DNA of 64,000 bases from Christiangramia flava JLT2011. Its GTDB lineage: Bacteria > Bacteroidota > Bacteroidia > Flavobacteriales > Flavobacteriaceae. A program made the translations under genes and the position numbers. Each line of letters begins with the position of its first letter. Position 1 is the first letter of the stretch. Location: NCBI RefSeq assembly GCF_001951155.1, contig NZ_CP016359.1, forward strand, positions 434,001-498,000, written 5' to 3'. Under the pieces are notes generated by a model, which did no database searches, was not told the DNA's origin, and was given only the letters and a program-made list of their open reading frames with translations. Below, one piece after another: positions 47,629 to 56,597 of this stretch.

Positions 47629-49137
47629 ATGAAAAAAACGCCAAAATCTTTTAGGGAAATACTCTGGGAACAGGAAGAAGAGGATGCAAAAGCTGAATAC
47701 AATAAGATTATTAATCAAGAATCCTTAAACCCAAGCCAATTATGGGAAATAACGGATGAGAATTTTTATGAATGGATTAATAAACACTATTACCCCAAGT
47801 TACTAGATAAGTTTAGAAATTCTCTCGATAGATTTGATGTTTGGCAAAGAATCTGGAACCTCGATGATGACCAAATTCTGAAATTTGGAATCACATCCTG
47901 TATAGAATCAACTAGAGATAGTAAAAATATATACAAATATATAATTGAGAGTGAGAGTCATCAAGGTATTAATCAATTCGTATCGAGCATTAATCTTGAT
48001 GGCAAAATCAAACCAGGGGGGCCTTATTTTACCTACAAGTATAAAAAAACAGACAGTTTTGTTCCTTATTTTGACTGGATAAGATTCCAGACTAACGTTT
48101 CTGACGATACACTTAAAAATGAAAACTTATTAAAATCTACTGGAGGGTCTAAGATAAATACCGATTTAATAGACCATACAATACTTGGTGGGTTTAAATT
48201 ACTCAAGATGGGTGGCTTAGAACCTCCCCTAAATAATTTCGGTATTCTTAATACGAAGCATATTGAATTTGGAAATTTTGCAAGACTTAGATTTTCAGGA
48301 AAAATAGCTACTCAAAATAAAGTGCTCCATATTTCAAATTCTATTGTCAACGATTTGTTACTGGTGGAATGTGAATTATTTCAAGTAACATTTTACAAGT
48401 GTAGATTGAGAGACCTTTATTTTGAAAGGGCAAAAATTAACTCTTGGAAGTTTATAGATTGTGATGTTCAGGGGGAAATTATAAATTCAGAATTATCTCA
48501 TGTTGATATTATAGGTGGTTCATTTGATGTGATTTTTCGGGACTCAAAGCTTTTTGATGTGCAGGGTCATCATCATAAAACAAAAATAGGTTTTGAAAGT
48601 GCATATCTAGCTCTCAAACAAGCATATAAAAACCAAGGGGAAGATGCACAAGAACAGATATACTATTTAAAGGAAAAGGAATATAAGCGTCAATCTATCC
48701 TCGTAAAATTCAGAATAAATTTTAAAAGCCTAAATACTGAATTTAAGAGACACAGATTTTCTCACAAATTATTATTTAGATATATAAATTATCATTTTAA
48801 AAATTTAAGATTGATTGGGTCATACTTCTTGAAAATGATAAATTACCACTACTGGGGATATGGACTGAAACCAATTAAAGTGATTACAAGTTCAATTTTA
48901 ATAATGGTTTTATTTGGTCTAATATACTTTTTGCAATTGACAGACTTTTCGTTTAAAGCAATGAATTTTTTAGATGCCTTTGAATCAATTAAAATATCTA
49001 TTTCATCATTTTCTACACTTGGCTTATTCTCGGATAAGGTTAAAGACGTTTCCGACTCACTTGTAATCTTTGAATCTATTATTGGGGGCTTGAGTATAGG
49101 TGCTTTTATAGCAAGTGCCTCTAATATGAAATTTTGA
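47629..49137 (+). CDS. Pentapeptide-like repeat protein with a two-helix ion-channel end
   Basis: The 502-residue protein has an N-terminal alpha-helical part with many charged residues. A right-handed beta-helix-like region (about 205-320) shows five-residue periodicity, for example ECELFQVTFYKCRLRDLYF and INSELSHVDIIGGSFDVIF. A basic helical linker follows, and the C-terminus carries the pattern of a two-helix channel: TM1 (about 417-437, ITSSILIMVLFGLIYFL), a pore-helix/filter-like stretch SISSFSTLGLFSDK (about 457-470), and TM2 (about 478-497, SLVIFESIIGGLSIGAFIAS). The filter resembles TxGxG potassium-channel signatures but is not canonical. It lies 64 bases after res on the same strand, so it may be an effector that depolarises the membrane. 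That role is inference. Confidence 0.7.
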   Translation: MKKTPKSFREILWEQEEEDAKAEYNKIINQESLNPSQLWEITDENFYEWINKHYYPKLLDKFRNSLDRFDVWQRIWNLDDDQILKFGITSCIESTRDSKNIYKYIIESESHQGINQFVSSINLDGKIKPGGPYFTYKYKKTDSFVPYFDWIRFQTNVSDDTLKNENLLKSTGGSKINTDLIDHTILGGFKLLKMGGLEPPLNNFGILNTKHIEFGNFARLRFSGKIATQNKVLHISNSIVNDLLLVECELFQVTFYKCRLRDLYFERAKINSWKFIDCDVQGEIINSELSHVDIIGGSFDVIFRDSKLFDVQGHHHKTKIGFESAYLALKQAYKNQGEDAQEQIYYLKEKEYKRQSILVKFRINFKSLNTEFKRHRFSHKLLFRYINYHFKNLRLIGSYFLKMINYHYWGYGLKPIKVITSSILIMVLFGLIYFLQLTDFSFKAMNFLDAFESIKISISSFSTLGLFSDKVKDVSDSLVIFESIIGGLSIGAFIASASNMKF

Positions 49138-49307
49138 AAAGCAAGAATGGTGGAAACAATATAATTCCGAAAATTCTTTAAGGATACAAATTCAATTATG
49201 CATTTAAAGACAAATTTTTTTCGATGTTTAACCAATTTTTAGTGAATTGATTCAACCATTAGCTCTGACTAACCTTAATTAATGAACCACCTACAAGTTT
49301 TGAAATA

Positions 49308-52300
49308 ATGGACTTAGAAAAAATAACTAATTCTCTTTATAGCGATTCTAAGGATACTCCAATAAGAGGCCTCTCGGCTATTGCAGAAGCTGAGAACTAT
49401 TTATTACAGGCATATGAAGGACGGTACTTCTTCGAGCTAATCCAGAATGTTAGAGATGCAAATAAAGAAATCAACCAAAAAGGTATAGTATCAATTGAAC
49501 TAAAGGAAAAGATTCTAACAATTTCAAATTCTGGAGCTGAATTTAATGAAAAAGGAATTGAAAGCATTACAACTATTGGCCGTAGTACAAAGAATAGTCA
49601 AGAATTTATTGGCTTTAAAGGCATAGGTTTCAAATCAATTCAGGAAATAAGTTCAGAACCTAGTATTGTTACACGTTACGGAACGGTTAAATTTAATCGC
49701 CAACTTACTCTCAAAGATTATAGTCAAGAAAATTTAAGACTCGAAGAAATTCCCTTGTTTTATTTCCCACATTTCTTTCCGACCAAACTAAATGGAGAAG
49801 GCAAAATCGTAACTAGAATAGCCCTACCTCTTAAAAAGAATATTGCAGAAGAACACCTATTTCAAAGTTTTAAATCTATTCAACCAAAACAGATAGTTCT
49901 TTTAGGTAATCTTGAAAAAATCACTTTTGAATCGAAAAATCATTTTCTTGAATATAGAATATCTGAATTTAAGAACCGAAATAGGTTGGAGATAAAAACC
50001 AACAGTGAAGAACTCTATCAATTTAAAAAATTCGAACCTGCAACTAGAGTCTTTTTACCATCGAAGCTAATTTCGAACCTTGAAGGAAAGGAAAAGGAAT
50101 TATACTCAAAATCATCTGCAATCGACATTTCGATTGTTTTTCAGCTAAACAAGAAATCTCAAATTACGCCTATAGAAGATGCAAAATTGTATCTTTTTTA
50201 TCCATTACAAATTGCATCAGGATTTCAATTTATCATTCACAGTTATTTTATAGTTAATCCAGAACGTACTGCCTTAAGGAATTCACCACTAAATGATTAT
50301 TTGCTAAAAATAATTGGAGAATATATAGCTAGTGACCTTCTAAAATCATTAAAAAGGTATAATCATAATACAACAAAATTATTAGCATTTGAACGAAATC
50401 CAGATGCCAAGCTTGAAGTTTTATATAATAGTGTTGTAAATAACCTCATAAACGAAAAATTTATTTATGATACTAATACCAGAAAATACTTTCATAAGGA
50501 CGAAGTAATAATCGCAAATGGCTTCGATAAAGGTTTATTTCCTAACAATCGCATAGCTAACAAATATTTAATTTATTTAGAAGATGGGGTGGTAGATTGG
50601 TTAAGGGAAGAATTTGATGTTTGCTATTTGAGTTACGAAAAAATCTCGGAGGAAATTGCAAAAGAGTGTAAAGTCCAATTAAAGCATAAAAACCTTAATT
50701 TTTTTCAAAATCTATATAATTATATTTCTCACCATGAGGACTTGAACCTAAAAAGTAAAAAGGTTTATATCACTACAGCATGGAAATTAGTCTCAACCGA
50801 ATCCGATATCTTCTATGGAGGAAGCAATATTAATGTTACGGAATTACCTAAAGCGATAAATAATCACATTCATTTTCTACATAAGGAAATAGAAATAGCT
50901 GATTTTCGAGAAAATAAAATTAGAACAGGAATCTCTGAATTTAATACGTTTGAATTAGTACGCAGGATACTTAAACTATATGATAATGATTCTGTTGATA
51001 AAGTTGATATTCTCATTGCTTTATTTCAAATACAATTAACTGAAAAAGCGATATTAGAAGTTCGTGAAAAGGTTCAGTTACCTGTTATAGGCAAAAATGA
51101 ATGGCTTTCACCAATTTACAATTCAATTTATTTGGATGTTGTTGAATTGCGACAACTATATCCAGGTGGAATGTTCGTTGACTATTCTTCCTTTTCAAAA
51201 CATAAAATAGCCGATTTGGAAATGATTAATGAATTTCTGGTTAATGTGTGCGGAGTATGGCGTATTCCAGGGGTTTATGTGTCAAAGGAAGCTCAATTAG
51301 TTCCTTCAAAAAGTAATCGGTCGGAAGCCCTAAAGAGATTTTCTAATTTAACTTCTAGCCCTTTTTATATTGAAAATGATAGAATATTGGACGAACCTGC
51401 TGAGTTCAATCAATGGTTTACATCTACGATTCAAAAAAATTGGACAAAGTACATTGAATATATTACCTCTGATATCCTACCTAAAATCAGATATTCTACA
51501 TCACAAAGTAGTTATCGCTATATTTCCGATAAACAAAATTGTCTAGAAGTTAGCCACTTTTTTAAAACTTTAAACGAAGAGAATTGGATACAAATTGAAG
51601 GAGATAGTTCAAACTATAATTTACAAAATATAATAGGAATTAACCCATTAGATTTTTTACAACCTTTCAATAAATCTTTGAGAACATATCTCAAGCTCTG
51701 GCCAATAGAATACAGTGAAAATCGTCATCTTATAAATACTTTAAATCTACTTCATTTAGATAATCCTTCAATAGATAACTATACAAATCTTCTATACAAA
51801 ATTAGCTCTGAATACATGGATGTTAAAATCCAAAAAAAAGATTTCCTGAATTTTTACAATAAAATTCTAAGAAAGGTTTTTAATTTCTATCAATTCGTCT
51901 GCCAAGGCAAAGAATTAATGATTCAAAGCTTTAAATCCTTAACATTTTGCGGAGTTAATGAAATTGAAGATTCAATCGTATGGATACCAGCAAATGAAAT
52001 ATATTATATAGATGATAAATTAAGCTATAATTTATTACCTAATAACATTAAAGCTCATTTACAACCTCAATTTACAAATCGAGATAAAAATACGTTCGGA
52101 AGGTTAGCTTCAAAAATTGGTATTAGACAAACCGACATTCTGGAAAAGAATTTAGTTTCTGTTCATGAGGATAAACCAGAAAACCTTATAAAACACTATC
52201 CTGACCTATCGTCCTACATCACTATTTTAGAATCTGTTTATGAGATTGTCCTGGATGAAGAACTTGATAGTATAAAAAATTCTAAAGTAGTTATTACGGA

Positions 52301-53924
52301 ATCTATTCGGTCTTCTATACAAATTAAGGATTCCCAACCAGTAATCATTAACGAAAATTATTTCATTGATTCGAATAGCTCTAGTTTTATTATTTATATA
52401 GATAAATCGCACCAAACTACTAGAATACAAGCTGATATATTAACAGAGCTCTTTATATCTGTTATTAGGAGAGATTTATCAAATTACAGACCAGCATTAT
52501 TAACTTATTTGAAATCGAAAGAAAAAGATGAATATCTAAGAAGTTACAACATAGAACATTCTAGAATTACTGAAATTGATGAACTTTTACGTTCAACTCA
52601 ATATACACCGTTTCAGACATTCTGGTTTGCTATTTTAAAAGCAAAAAAAATAACAGTATCAGAAGAGCTCTTGGTTGAAGATGGACTGAATTTGGAGAAT
52701 CTAACAAAATATATCGACCTAGATTTACATGAAATTAAAAATTTTAACTCAGAATTCAACTTCGAAAATTTTGGTGATTTATCAAACATAGACCTATTGA
52801 ATGACCTTTTGCTAAGGTTGGATTTAAGCTTAGGTAAACTGAATGAATCGACCGTATTCAAAATAAGTTTTAATTGGTACTATAATTCGAAATTAATTAG
52901 ACTGAAGAATCAATTTGAAAAAAAGTTTGAGGTACTTCTATATAATTTCCTTTCGAAAAAATCTAAAAATCAACAAGAAAGGTATCAGAATTTAATTGAT
53001 ACGTATAGAAATTCTTTTATTCCAGTTATTGAAAAAGAAACCATTAAAATTGATGTAGAGAATTCCTTTATTAATTCATTTAACTCAAAATTTCAATTTC
53101 CAACAATCTCTACTAAAGAACTTGATATAACTCCAAATACTAAAGAGATAAAAAGGAATTACATCGATAATTACAATCACTTGAAAAATAAAATTAAAGA
53201 AAAAAAGTGGGAAGACGAATACCTAGATAAATTTCTTGAAAATAATTCACGAAGAAGCTTATTATATTTTGGAAATATTAGTCATTTACTTTCAAAGTTT
53301 AAGAGTTGGATTGATAAACAAGATGACAATAAAAAGGAAGTAACTATAGAAGGTAGAACTAATATTGACAGTTACGATTCTACAACCAATCACATTGTAA
53401 AGAAATCAATTTCGAAAGTAGATAAAAATGCATCGTCCAGCAGTTCAAAAAATGCGAGTAATGGAAGAAGGATTGATGGTGGTTACTCTAATAAAAAGAA
53501 GGAAATAATCGGAATAGTAGCCGAAAAAATTGTTTTTGAACTTCTCTATGAAAAATACGACCAGGTATTATGGGTTTCCAAAAATGCAACGAAATTAAAA
53601 AAGCATTTTGGTTATAATCCAGAAGGGGATGACAGCCACGGTTATGATATTGAATACCTTGATGAACAAGGAAATAAATTTTATGTTGAAGTGAAGGGCC
53701 GAGTAGACAAGACAAATTCTTTTGAAATTTCTAAGAACGAATTCGCAGTAGCAAATTTAAATAAGGAACACTATAAACTTTTTCTAGTAAAAAACACTCT
53801 TAGTAATACTAAACGAACTATAGAGGATTTAGGTCTTATTTTCAACTTTAATCAGGGTGAAGATTTTTTCTCTAATAGGAATTTCTCAGTAGGTTTTAAT
53901 ACTTTCGAAATTCATTTCAAATAA
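49308..53924 (+). CDS. GHKL (Hsp90/sacsin-like) ATPase with C-terminal NOV_C/DUF3883 domain
   Basis: The 1538-residue protein has an N-terminal GHKL ATP-binding domain with N box ELIQNVRDAN (43-52), G1-like SNSGAEFNEKGIESI (73-87, with the usual Asp replaced) and G2-like GRSTKN with IGFKGIGFKSI (90-111). This is the sacsin/NO VEIN type. The long middle (about 300-1330) has no motif I recognise. The C-terminal domain (about 1397-1495) fits NOV_C (DUF3883), with a restriction-enzyme-like core: SHGYDIEYLDEQGNKF and YVEVKGR (D...ExK). ATP-driven clamping plus a nuclease-like end suggests a DNA-acting defence protein. It is last in the cluster, 170 bases after the channel gene, so it may have its own promoter. 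Confidence 0.8.
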   Translation: MDLEKITNSLYSDSKDTPIRGLSAIAEAENYLLQAYEGRYFFELIQNVRDANKEINQKGIVSIELKEKILTISNSGAEFNEKGIESITTIGRSTKNSQEFIGFKGIGFKSIQEISSEPSIVTRYGTVKFNRQLTLKDYSQENLRLEEIPLFYFPHFFPTKLNGEGKIVTRIALPLKKNIAEEHLFQSFKSIQPKQIVLLGNLEKITFESKNHFLEYRISEFKNRNRLEIKTNSEELYQFKKFEPATRVFLPSKLISNLEGKEKELYSKSSAIDISIVFQLNKKSQITPIEDAKLYLFYPLQIASGFQFIIHSYFIVNPERTALRNSPLNDYLLKIIGEYIASDLLKSLKRYNHNTTKLLAFERNPDAKLEVLYNSVVNNLINEKFIYDTNTRKYFHKDEVIIANGFDKGLFPNNRIANKYLIYLEDGVVDWLREEFDVCYLSYEKISEEIAKECKVQLKHKNLNFFQNLYNYISHHEDLNLKSKKVYITTAWKLVSTESDIFYGGSNINVTELPKAINNHIHFLHKEIEIADFRENKIRTGISEFNTFELVRRILKLYDNDSVDKVDILIALFQIQLTEKAILEVREKVQLPVIGKNEWLSPIYNSIYLDVVELRQLYPGGMFVDYSSFSKHKIADLEMINEFLVNVCGVWRIPGVYVSKEAQLVPSKSNRSEALKRFSNLTSSPFYIENDRILDEPAEFNQWFTSTIQKNWTKYIEYITSDILPKIRYSTSQSSYRYISDKQNCLEVSHFFKTLNEENWIQIEGDSSNYNLQNIIGINPLDFLQPFNKSLRTYLKLWPIEYSENRHLINTLNLLHLDNPSIDNYTNLLYKISSEYMDVKIQKKDFLNFYNKILRKVFNFYQFVCQGKELMIQSFKSLTFCGVNEIEDSIVWIPANEIYYIDDKLSYNLLPNNIKAHLQPQFTNRDKNTFGRLASKIGIRQTDILEKNLVSVHEDKPENLIKHYPDLSSYITILESVYEIVLDEELDSIKNSKVVITESIRSSIQIKDSQPVIINENYFIDSNSSSFIIYIDKSHQTTRIQADILTELFISVIRRDLSNYRPALLTYLKSKEKDEYLRSYNIEHSRITEIDELLRSTQYTPFQTFWFAILKAKKITVSEELLVEDGLNLENLTKYIDLDLHEIKNFNSEFNFENFGDLSNIDLLNDLLLRLDLSLGKLNESTVFKISFNWYYNSKLIRLKNQFEKKFEVLLYNFLSKKSKNQQERYQNLIDTYRNSFIPVIEKETIKIDVENSFINSFNSKFQFPTISTKELDITPNTKEIKRNYIDNYNHLKNKIKEKKWEDEYLDKFLENNSRRSLLYFGNISHLLSKFKSWIDKQDDNKKEVTIEGRTNIDSYDSTTNHIVKKSISKVDKNASSSSSKNASNGRRIDGGYSNKKKEIIGIVAEKIVFELLYEKYDQVLWVSKNATKLKKHFGYNPEGDDSHGYDIEYLDEQGNKFYVEVKGRVDKTNSFEISKNEFAVANLNKEHYKLFLVKNTLSNTKRTIEDLGLIFNFNQGEDFFSNRNFSVGFNTFEIHFK

Positions 53925-54079
53925 AAATAAATTATTTTAGAATCCTTTTTGGGTCTTCGAACTAGACCAGAGTTAGAGATAATTTTTTGGTTTTAAATAA
54001 GTAATCAGAATTAGTTGTGAGAAAGGAAATGTGAGATTATACAAATATTGGAAAAAAGATTAATAGGCTTTTTATTATT

Positions 54080-55081
54080 CTATTTTCTTCTTTCTAAATA
54101 ATCTTTTTTTTCAATTTCAAGTACATTTTTCCTTTCTTGAAGTATATCAATTAAATACTGGATAAAAGACAATTCTTCCTCTGAAATTTTACTTGCTGCC
54201 TCCCCTCTATACAAACCACTGAACTCCTTACTCAATTTTTTCAGAGGTCTTAGTTCCCTTTTAACATCGACATAATAGAAAAATCCAGAGCTAAGGAATT
54301 TATTCATTTCAGTCTCTGAAATTTTCCTTTTATTAAAGTCTCCATGTATTAAACCTAATTGATGAAAGGTATGAAAAAACATTGCCACCTCTTTTTTTAA
54401 CATATTAAAATGAAGCTGTTGCGTATGTTTAGAAAAATCGATATCCTCTTCATTATTCGAGTAATTAATACCCATTTTTTCCAGAGTATCAAAATAAGAT
54501 TGAATATAATCGATGACCTCTTTAATTAAATTGATTTGGTAAGATATAATTATCATCAAATGAGCTTTACCATAAATCTCATCAACATGTAAATTATTCT
54601 CTTCATAAAGAGCATCAATCTCCTCCCATGTTTCATCTGATAACTCAATATGATTCGTAGACTCCATTTTTAAAAATTCTGAAAGAACTTGAAAAATGTA
54701 ATCAGCTCTTCCTTCATTATCCCAAAGAGCCGTCTCTTCCAAATCCCTTATATTGTGGACAGGTGGTTCCTCTGGGTATTTTAAATCTACACTAGAACAG
54801 GATTCTCTAATTTTATTGTAATTAATTGTATTTAAGAACAAAAGATTCCTTTTTAAATCTTCTTGTATTTTATTTAGGAAGATTACTTCTTTTTGGGAAT
54901 CTCTGTTTATATTCTTATCAATTAACTTTTTAAAGCTTTTTCTAAATTGGGCAAAGTGAAATTGATTTACATCTGTTACCCAATAACCATTAATTTTGAA
55001 ATTGTTTATTGCAGCATTATAGTGAATGTCAACTCCCAAAAACGCTTTAACCTGATTGTTAAAAATAATAAGCTTTTCCAT
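54080..55081 (-). CDS. Hypothetical protein, possibly RteC-like
   Basis: The 333-residue, largely helical protein has no signal peptide or membrane segment. The C-terminal third (KKEVAMFFHTFHQLGLIHGD, then a helical end with ELSFIQYLIDILQERKNVLE) weakly resembles RteC, a regulator of excision in Bacteroides conjugative transposons, in position and composition. I would not assign it on this alone. It is next to the integrase gene on the same strand with a 41-base gap. This placement fits a regulator of integration or excision. Confidence 0.5.
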   Translation of the reverse strand: MEKLIIFNNQVKAFLGVDIHYNAAINNFKINGYWVTDVNQFHFAQFRKSFKKLIDKNINRDSQKEVIFLNKIQEDLKRNLLFLNTINYNKIRESCSSVDLKYPEEPPVHNIRDLEETALWDNEGRADYIFQVLSEFLKMESTNHIELSDETWEEIDALYEENNLHVDEIYGKAHLMIIISYQINLIKEVIDYIQSYFDTLEKMGINYSNNEEDIDFSKHTQQLHFNMLKKEVAMFFHTFHQLGLIHGDFNKRKISETEMNKFLSSGFFYYVDVKRELRPLKKLSKEFSGLYRGEAASKISEEELSFIQYLIDILQERKNVLEIEKKDYLERRK

Positions 55082-55122
55082 TACTACATTTCCTTAAATT
55101 ACCTAAAATAACCATTTAAAAC

Positions 55123-56343
55123 TTATTTAAAGATTTTATTCAACTTCTGCATATCCTTTTTGACGTTACGGTCTAAAACTTTTGCATAATGTTTCGTAGT
55201 CCTTATAGATGTATGCCCCATCATGGCACTAACATTTTCTATACTTACACCATTTCCTAATGTAACAGTAGTCCCAAAGGTATGCCGAGCCACATACTGG
55301 GTTAGATTTTTCTTAATTCCACATAAGGCTGCAATTTCCTTTAAGTATTCATTTATCTTTTGGTTACTAATAGTTGGAATAAGTCGAGTTCCTTCTACAC
55401 CCTCATACTTATCGATGATTCTCTTAACGGGAGGTAAAACTGGGACATTAGACTTGACGGTTGTTTTTTGTCGATTAGTTTTTAACCACAAAGTTCCTTC
55501 ACTATCCTTGATTAAATTGTCTCTAGTAAGATTTTCTACATCAATAGGAGCATAAGATGTATAGCAACTAAATAAAAAAATATCCTTAACTCTATTCAAC
55601 CGTTCCGTATTGAAACTTTTAGTTTCTATTGCTTCTAATTCTTCAGCAGTAAGAAATTCAGCATCTTTAACTACAAGTTTACCTTCATAAAATCGAAAAG
55701 GGTTCTCTTCTATAACCCCCCTTTTCTGGGCATAATTAAAAATTGTATTAAGATTTCGGAAATATTTTACAGTCGAATTATTTGAGATTCCAATTTTGCC
55801 TTTAAAACTTGATTCATAACGTAAAAAAGATTCAAAGTCGTAAACAAATTCATTATCAATCTTTTTTATTAAAAAGTCTTTTTTTCCAAAACGATTCATG
55901 ATATAATTTTCAAACAACGATTTTGCTCTTTTGTATTTCTGAAGGCTGGCTTCAGTCCTCTCCCCTTTCAATACTTTTTTCTCGAAGTCACAATTGTGTA
56001 ACTTAACTACATCCCTAAATAAAACTTCATTTACATTTTTAAGTTTACCTGTAACCTGATTTTTAATATCGGAAGCAGTAATAAAATCTAAATTATGAGA
56101 TAAATTAAGGTATGCAGAATCAACATTTTCAATAATCCTTTCCAATGCTAATTTGATTGCCTTTTCTCTTTTGACCTTTAAGGGATTCCGCAAATGATTG
56201 GTTGCAATCCACCTTTTCTTTGTTATCCATTTACCGCTACTCAATGTAGTAGTCGTATTTCTATGCATGATTTTCAAATAAATAGGTAGTTCACCAACAT
56301 TATTCCTTTTGTCAGTTTTTAAATAAATTATTGTTTTCACCAT
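55123..56343 (-). CDS. Tyrosine recombinase / integrase (IntDOT-like)
   Basis: The 406-residue protein has an arm-binding N-terminus (IYLKIMHRNTTTTLSSGKWI, about 15-40), a SAM-like core-binding domain (about 100-205) and a catalytic domain (about 220-400). Catalytic landmarks include TVKSNVPVLPPV with a Lys, box II ARHTFGTT, MMGHTSIRTTKHYAKVLD and the Tyr nucleophile in the same segment. The first catalytic Arg, normally in GLR, is missing: the segment reads CYTSYAPIDVENLT. The same absence is known in IntDOT-type integrases of Bacteroidota. It starts 240 bases inside the right repeat and is the likely enzyme for integration of this element. Confidence 0.9.
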   Translation of the reverse strand: MVKTIIYLKTDKRNNVGELPIYLKIMHRNTTTTLSSGKWITKKRWIATNHLRNPLKVKREKAIKLALERIIENVDSAYLNLSHNLDFITASDIKNQVTGKLKNVNEVLFRDVVKLHNCDFEKKVLKGERTEASLQKYKRAKSLFENYIMNRFGKKDFLIKKIDNEFVYDFESFLRYESSFKGKIGISNNSTVKYFRNLNTIFNYAQKRGVIEENPFRFYEGKLVVKDAEFLTAEELEAIETKSFNTERLNRVKDIFLFSCYTSYAPIDVENLTRDNLIKDSEGTLWLKTNRQKTTVKSNVPVLPPVKRIIDKYEGVEGTRLIPTISNQKINEYLKEIAALCGIKKNLTQYVARHTFGTTVTLGNGVSIENVSAMMGHTSIRTTKHYAKVLDRNVKKDMQKLNKIFK

Positions 56344-56425
56344 AGCTTGTATGTTTTAGAACTATTTCAAAACTACCAGAAATGCAGAGGTTTAGCCAGG
56401 AATTCCCAAAGATTCCCTACTAAGT

Positions 56426-56473
56426 AGTTACCCCTCTCGGTGAGAATTAATTAGGGGTAACTCATAGGGTAAC
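56426..56473. promoter_or_regulatory. Recombinase arm-type sites at the right end
   Basis: GGGTAACTCATAGGGTAAC (56455-56473) is a near copy of the 19-bp element at 36990-37008. An inverted copy, AGTTACCCCT (56426-56435), pairs with AGGGGTAACT (56453-56462). Repeated GGGTAAC units at both ends of the element fit integrase arm sites. Confidence 0.5.
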
Positions 56474-56518
56474 TGAACTATGACGTCTAATGCGTATTTT
56501 GCAATAAACAAGAAATAA

Positions 56519-56552
56519 AAAACCCTTTAAACACTAATGTTTAAAGGGTTTT
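56519..56552. terminator. Rho-independent terminator hairpin at the right end
   Basis: A perfect 15-bp stem, AAAACCCTTTAAACA and TGTTTAAAGGGTTTT, with a CTAA loop lies 32 bases before the right 13-bp repeat. The arrangement of hairpin then repeat mirrors the left end (36881-36928). Confidence 0.75.
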
Positions 56553-56584
56553 GATTTTTAATGTTTCTTTTGAAACATAATTAA

Positions 56585-56597
56585 GCGGAGAAAGAGG
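56585..56597 (+). repeat. Right attachment-site core (attR)
   Basis: This is the second copy of GCGGAGAAAGAGG. What follows (aactatccaaaa) is not the body of a tRNA, so the original target gene is not restored on this side. Confidence 0.75.

Larger units (their letters stand above)
36916..56597. mobile_element. Integrated element of about 19.7 kb carrying defence genes
   Basis: The ends are a 13-bp direct repeat (36916-36928 and 56585-56597), each preceded by a terminator-like hairpin. Just inside each end is a second 19-bp direct repeat (36990-37008 and 56455-56473; 18 of 19 identical). An integrase gene reads inward from the right end. A second recombinase, an Xis-like gene and a primase-like gene lie in the left third. 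The interior is clearly more AT-rich than the left flank and codes differently. No relaxase, VirB/Tra or phage structural genes are seen, so it is a non-conjugative island that would need help to move between cells. Confidence 0.8.
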
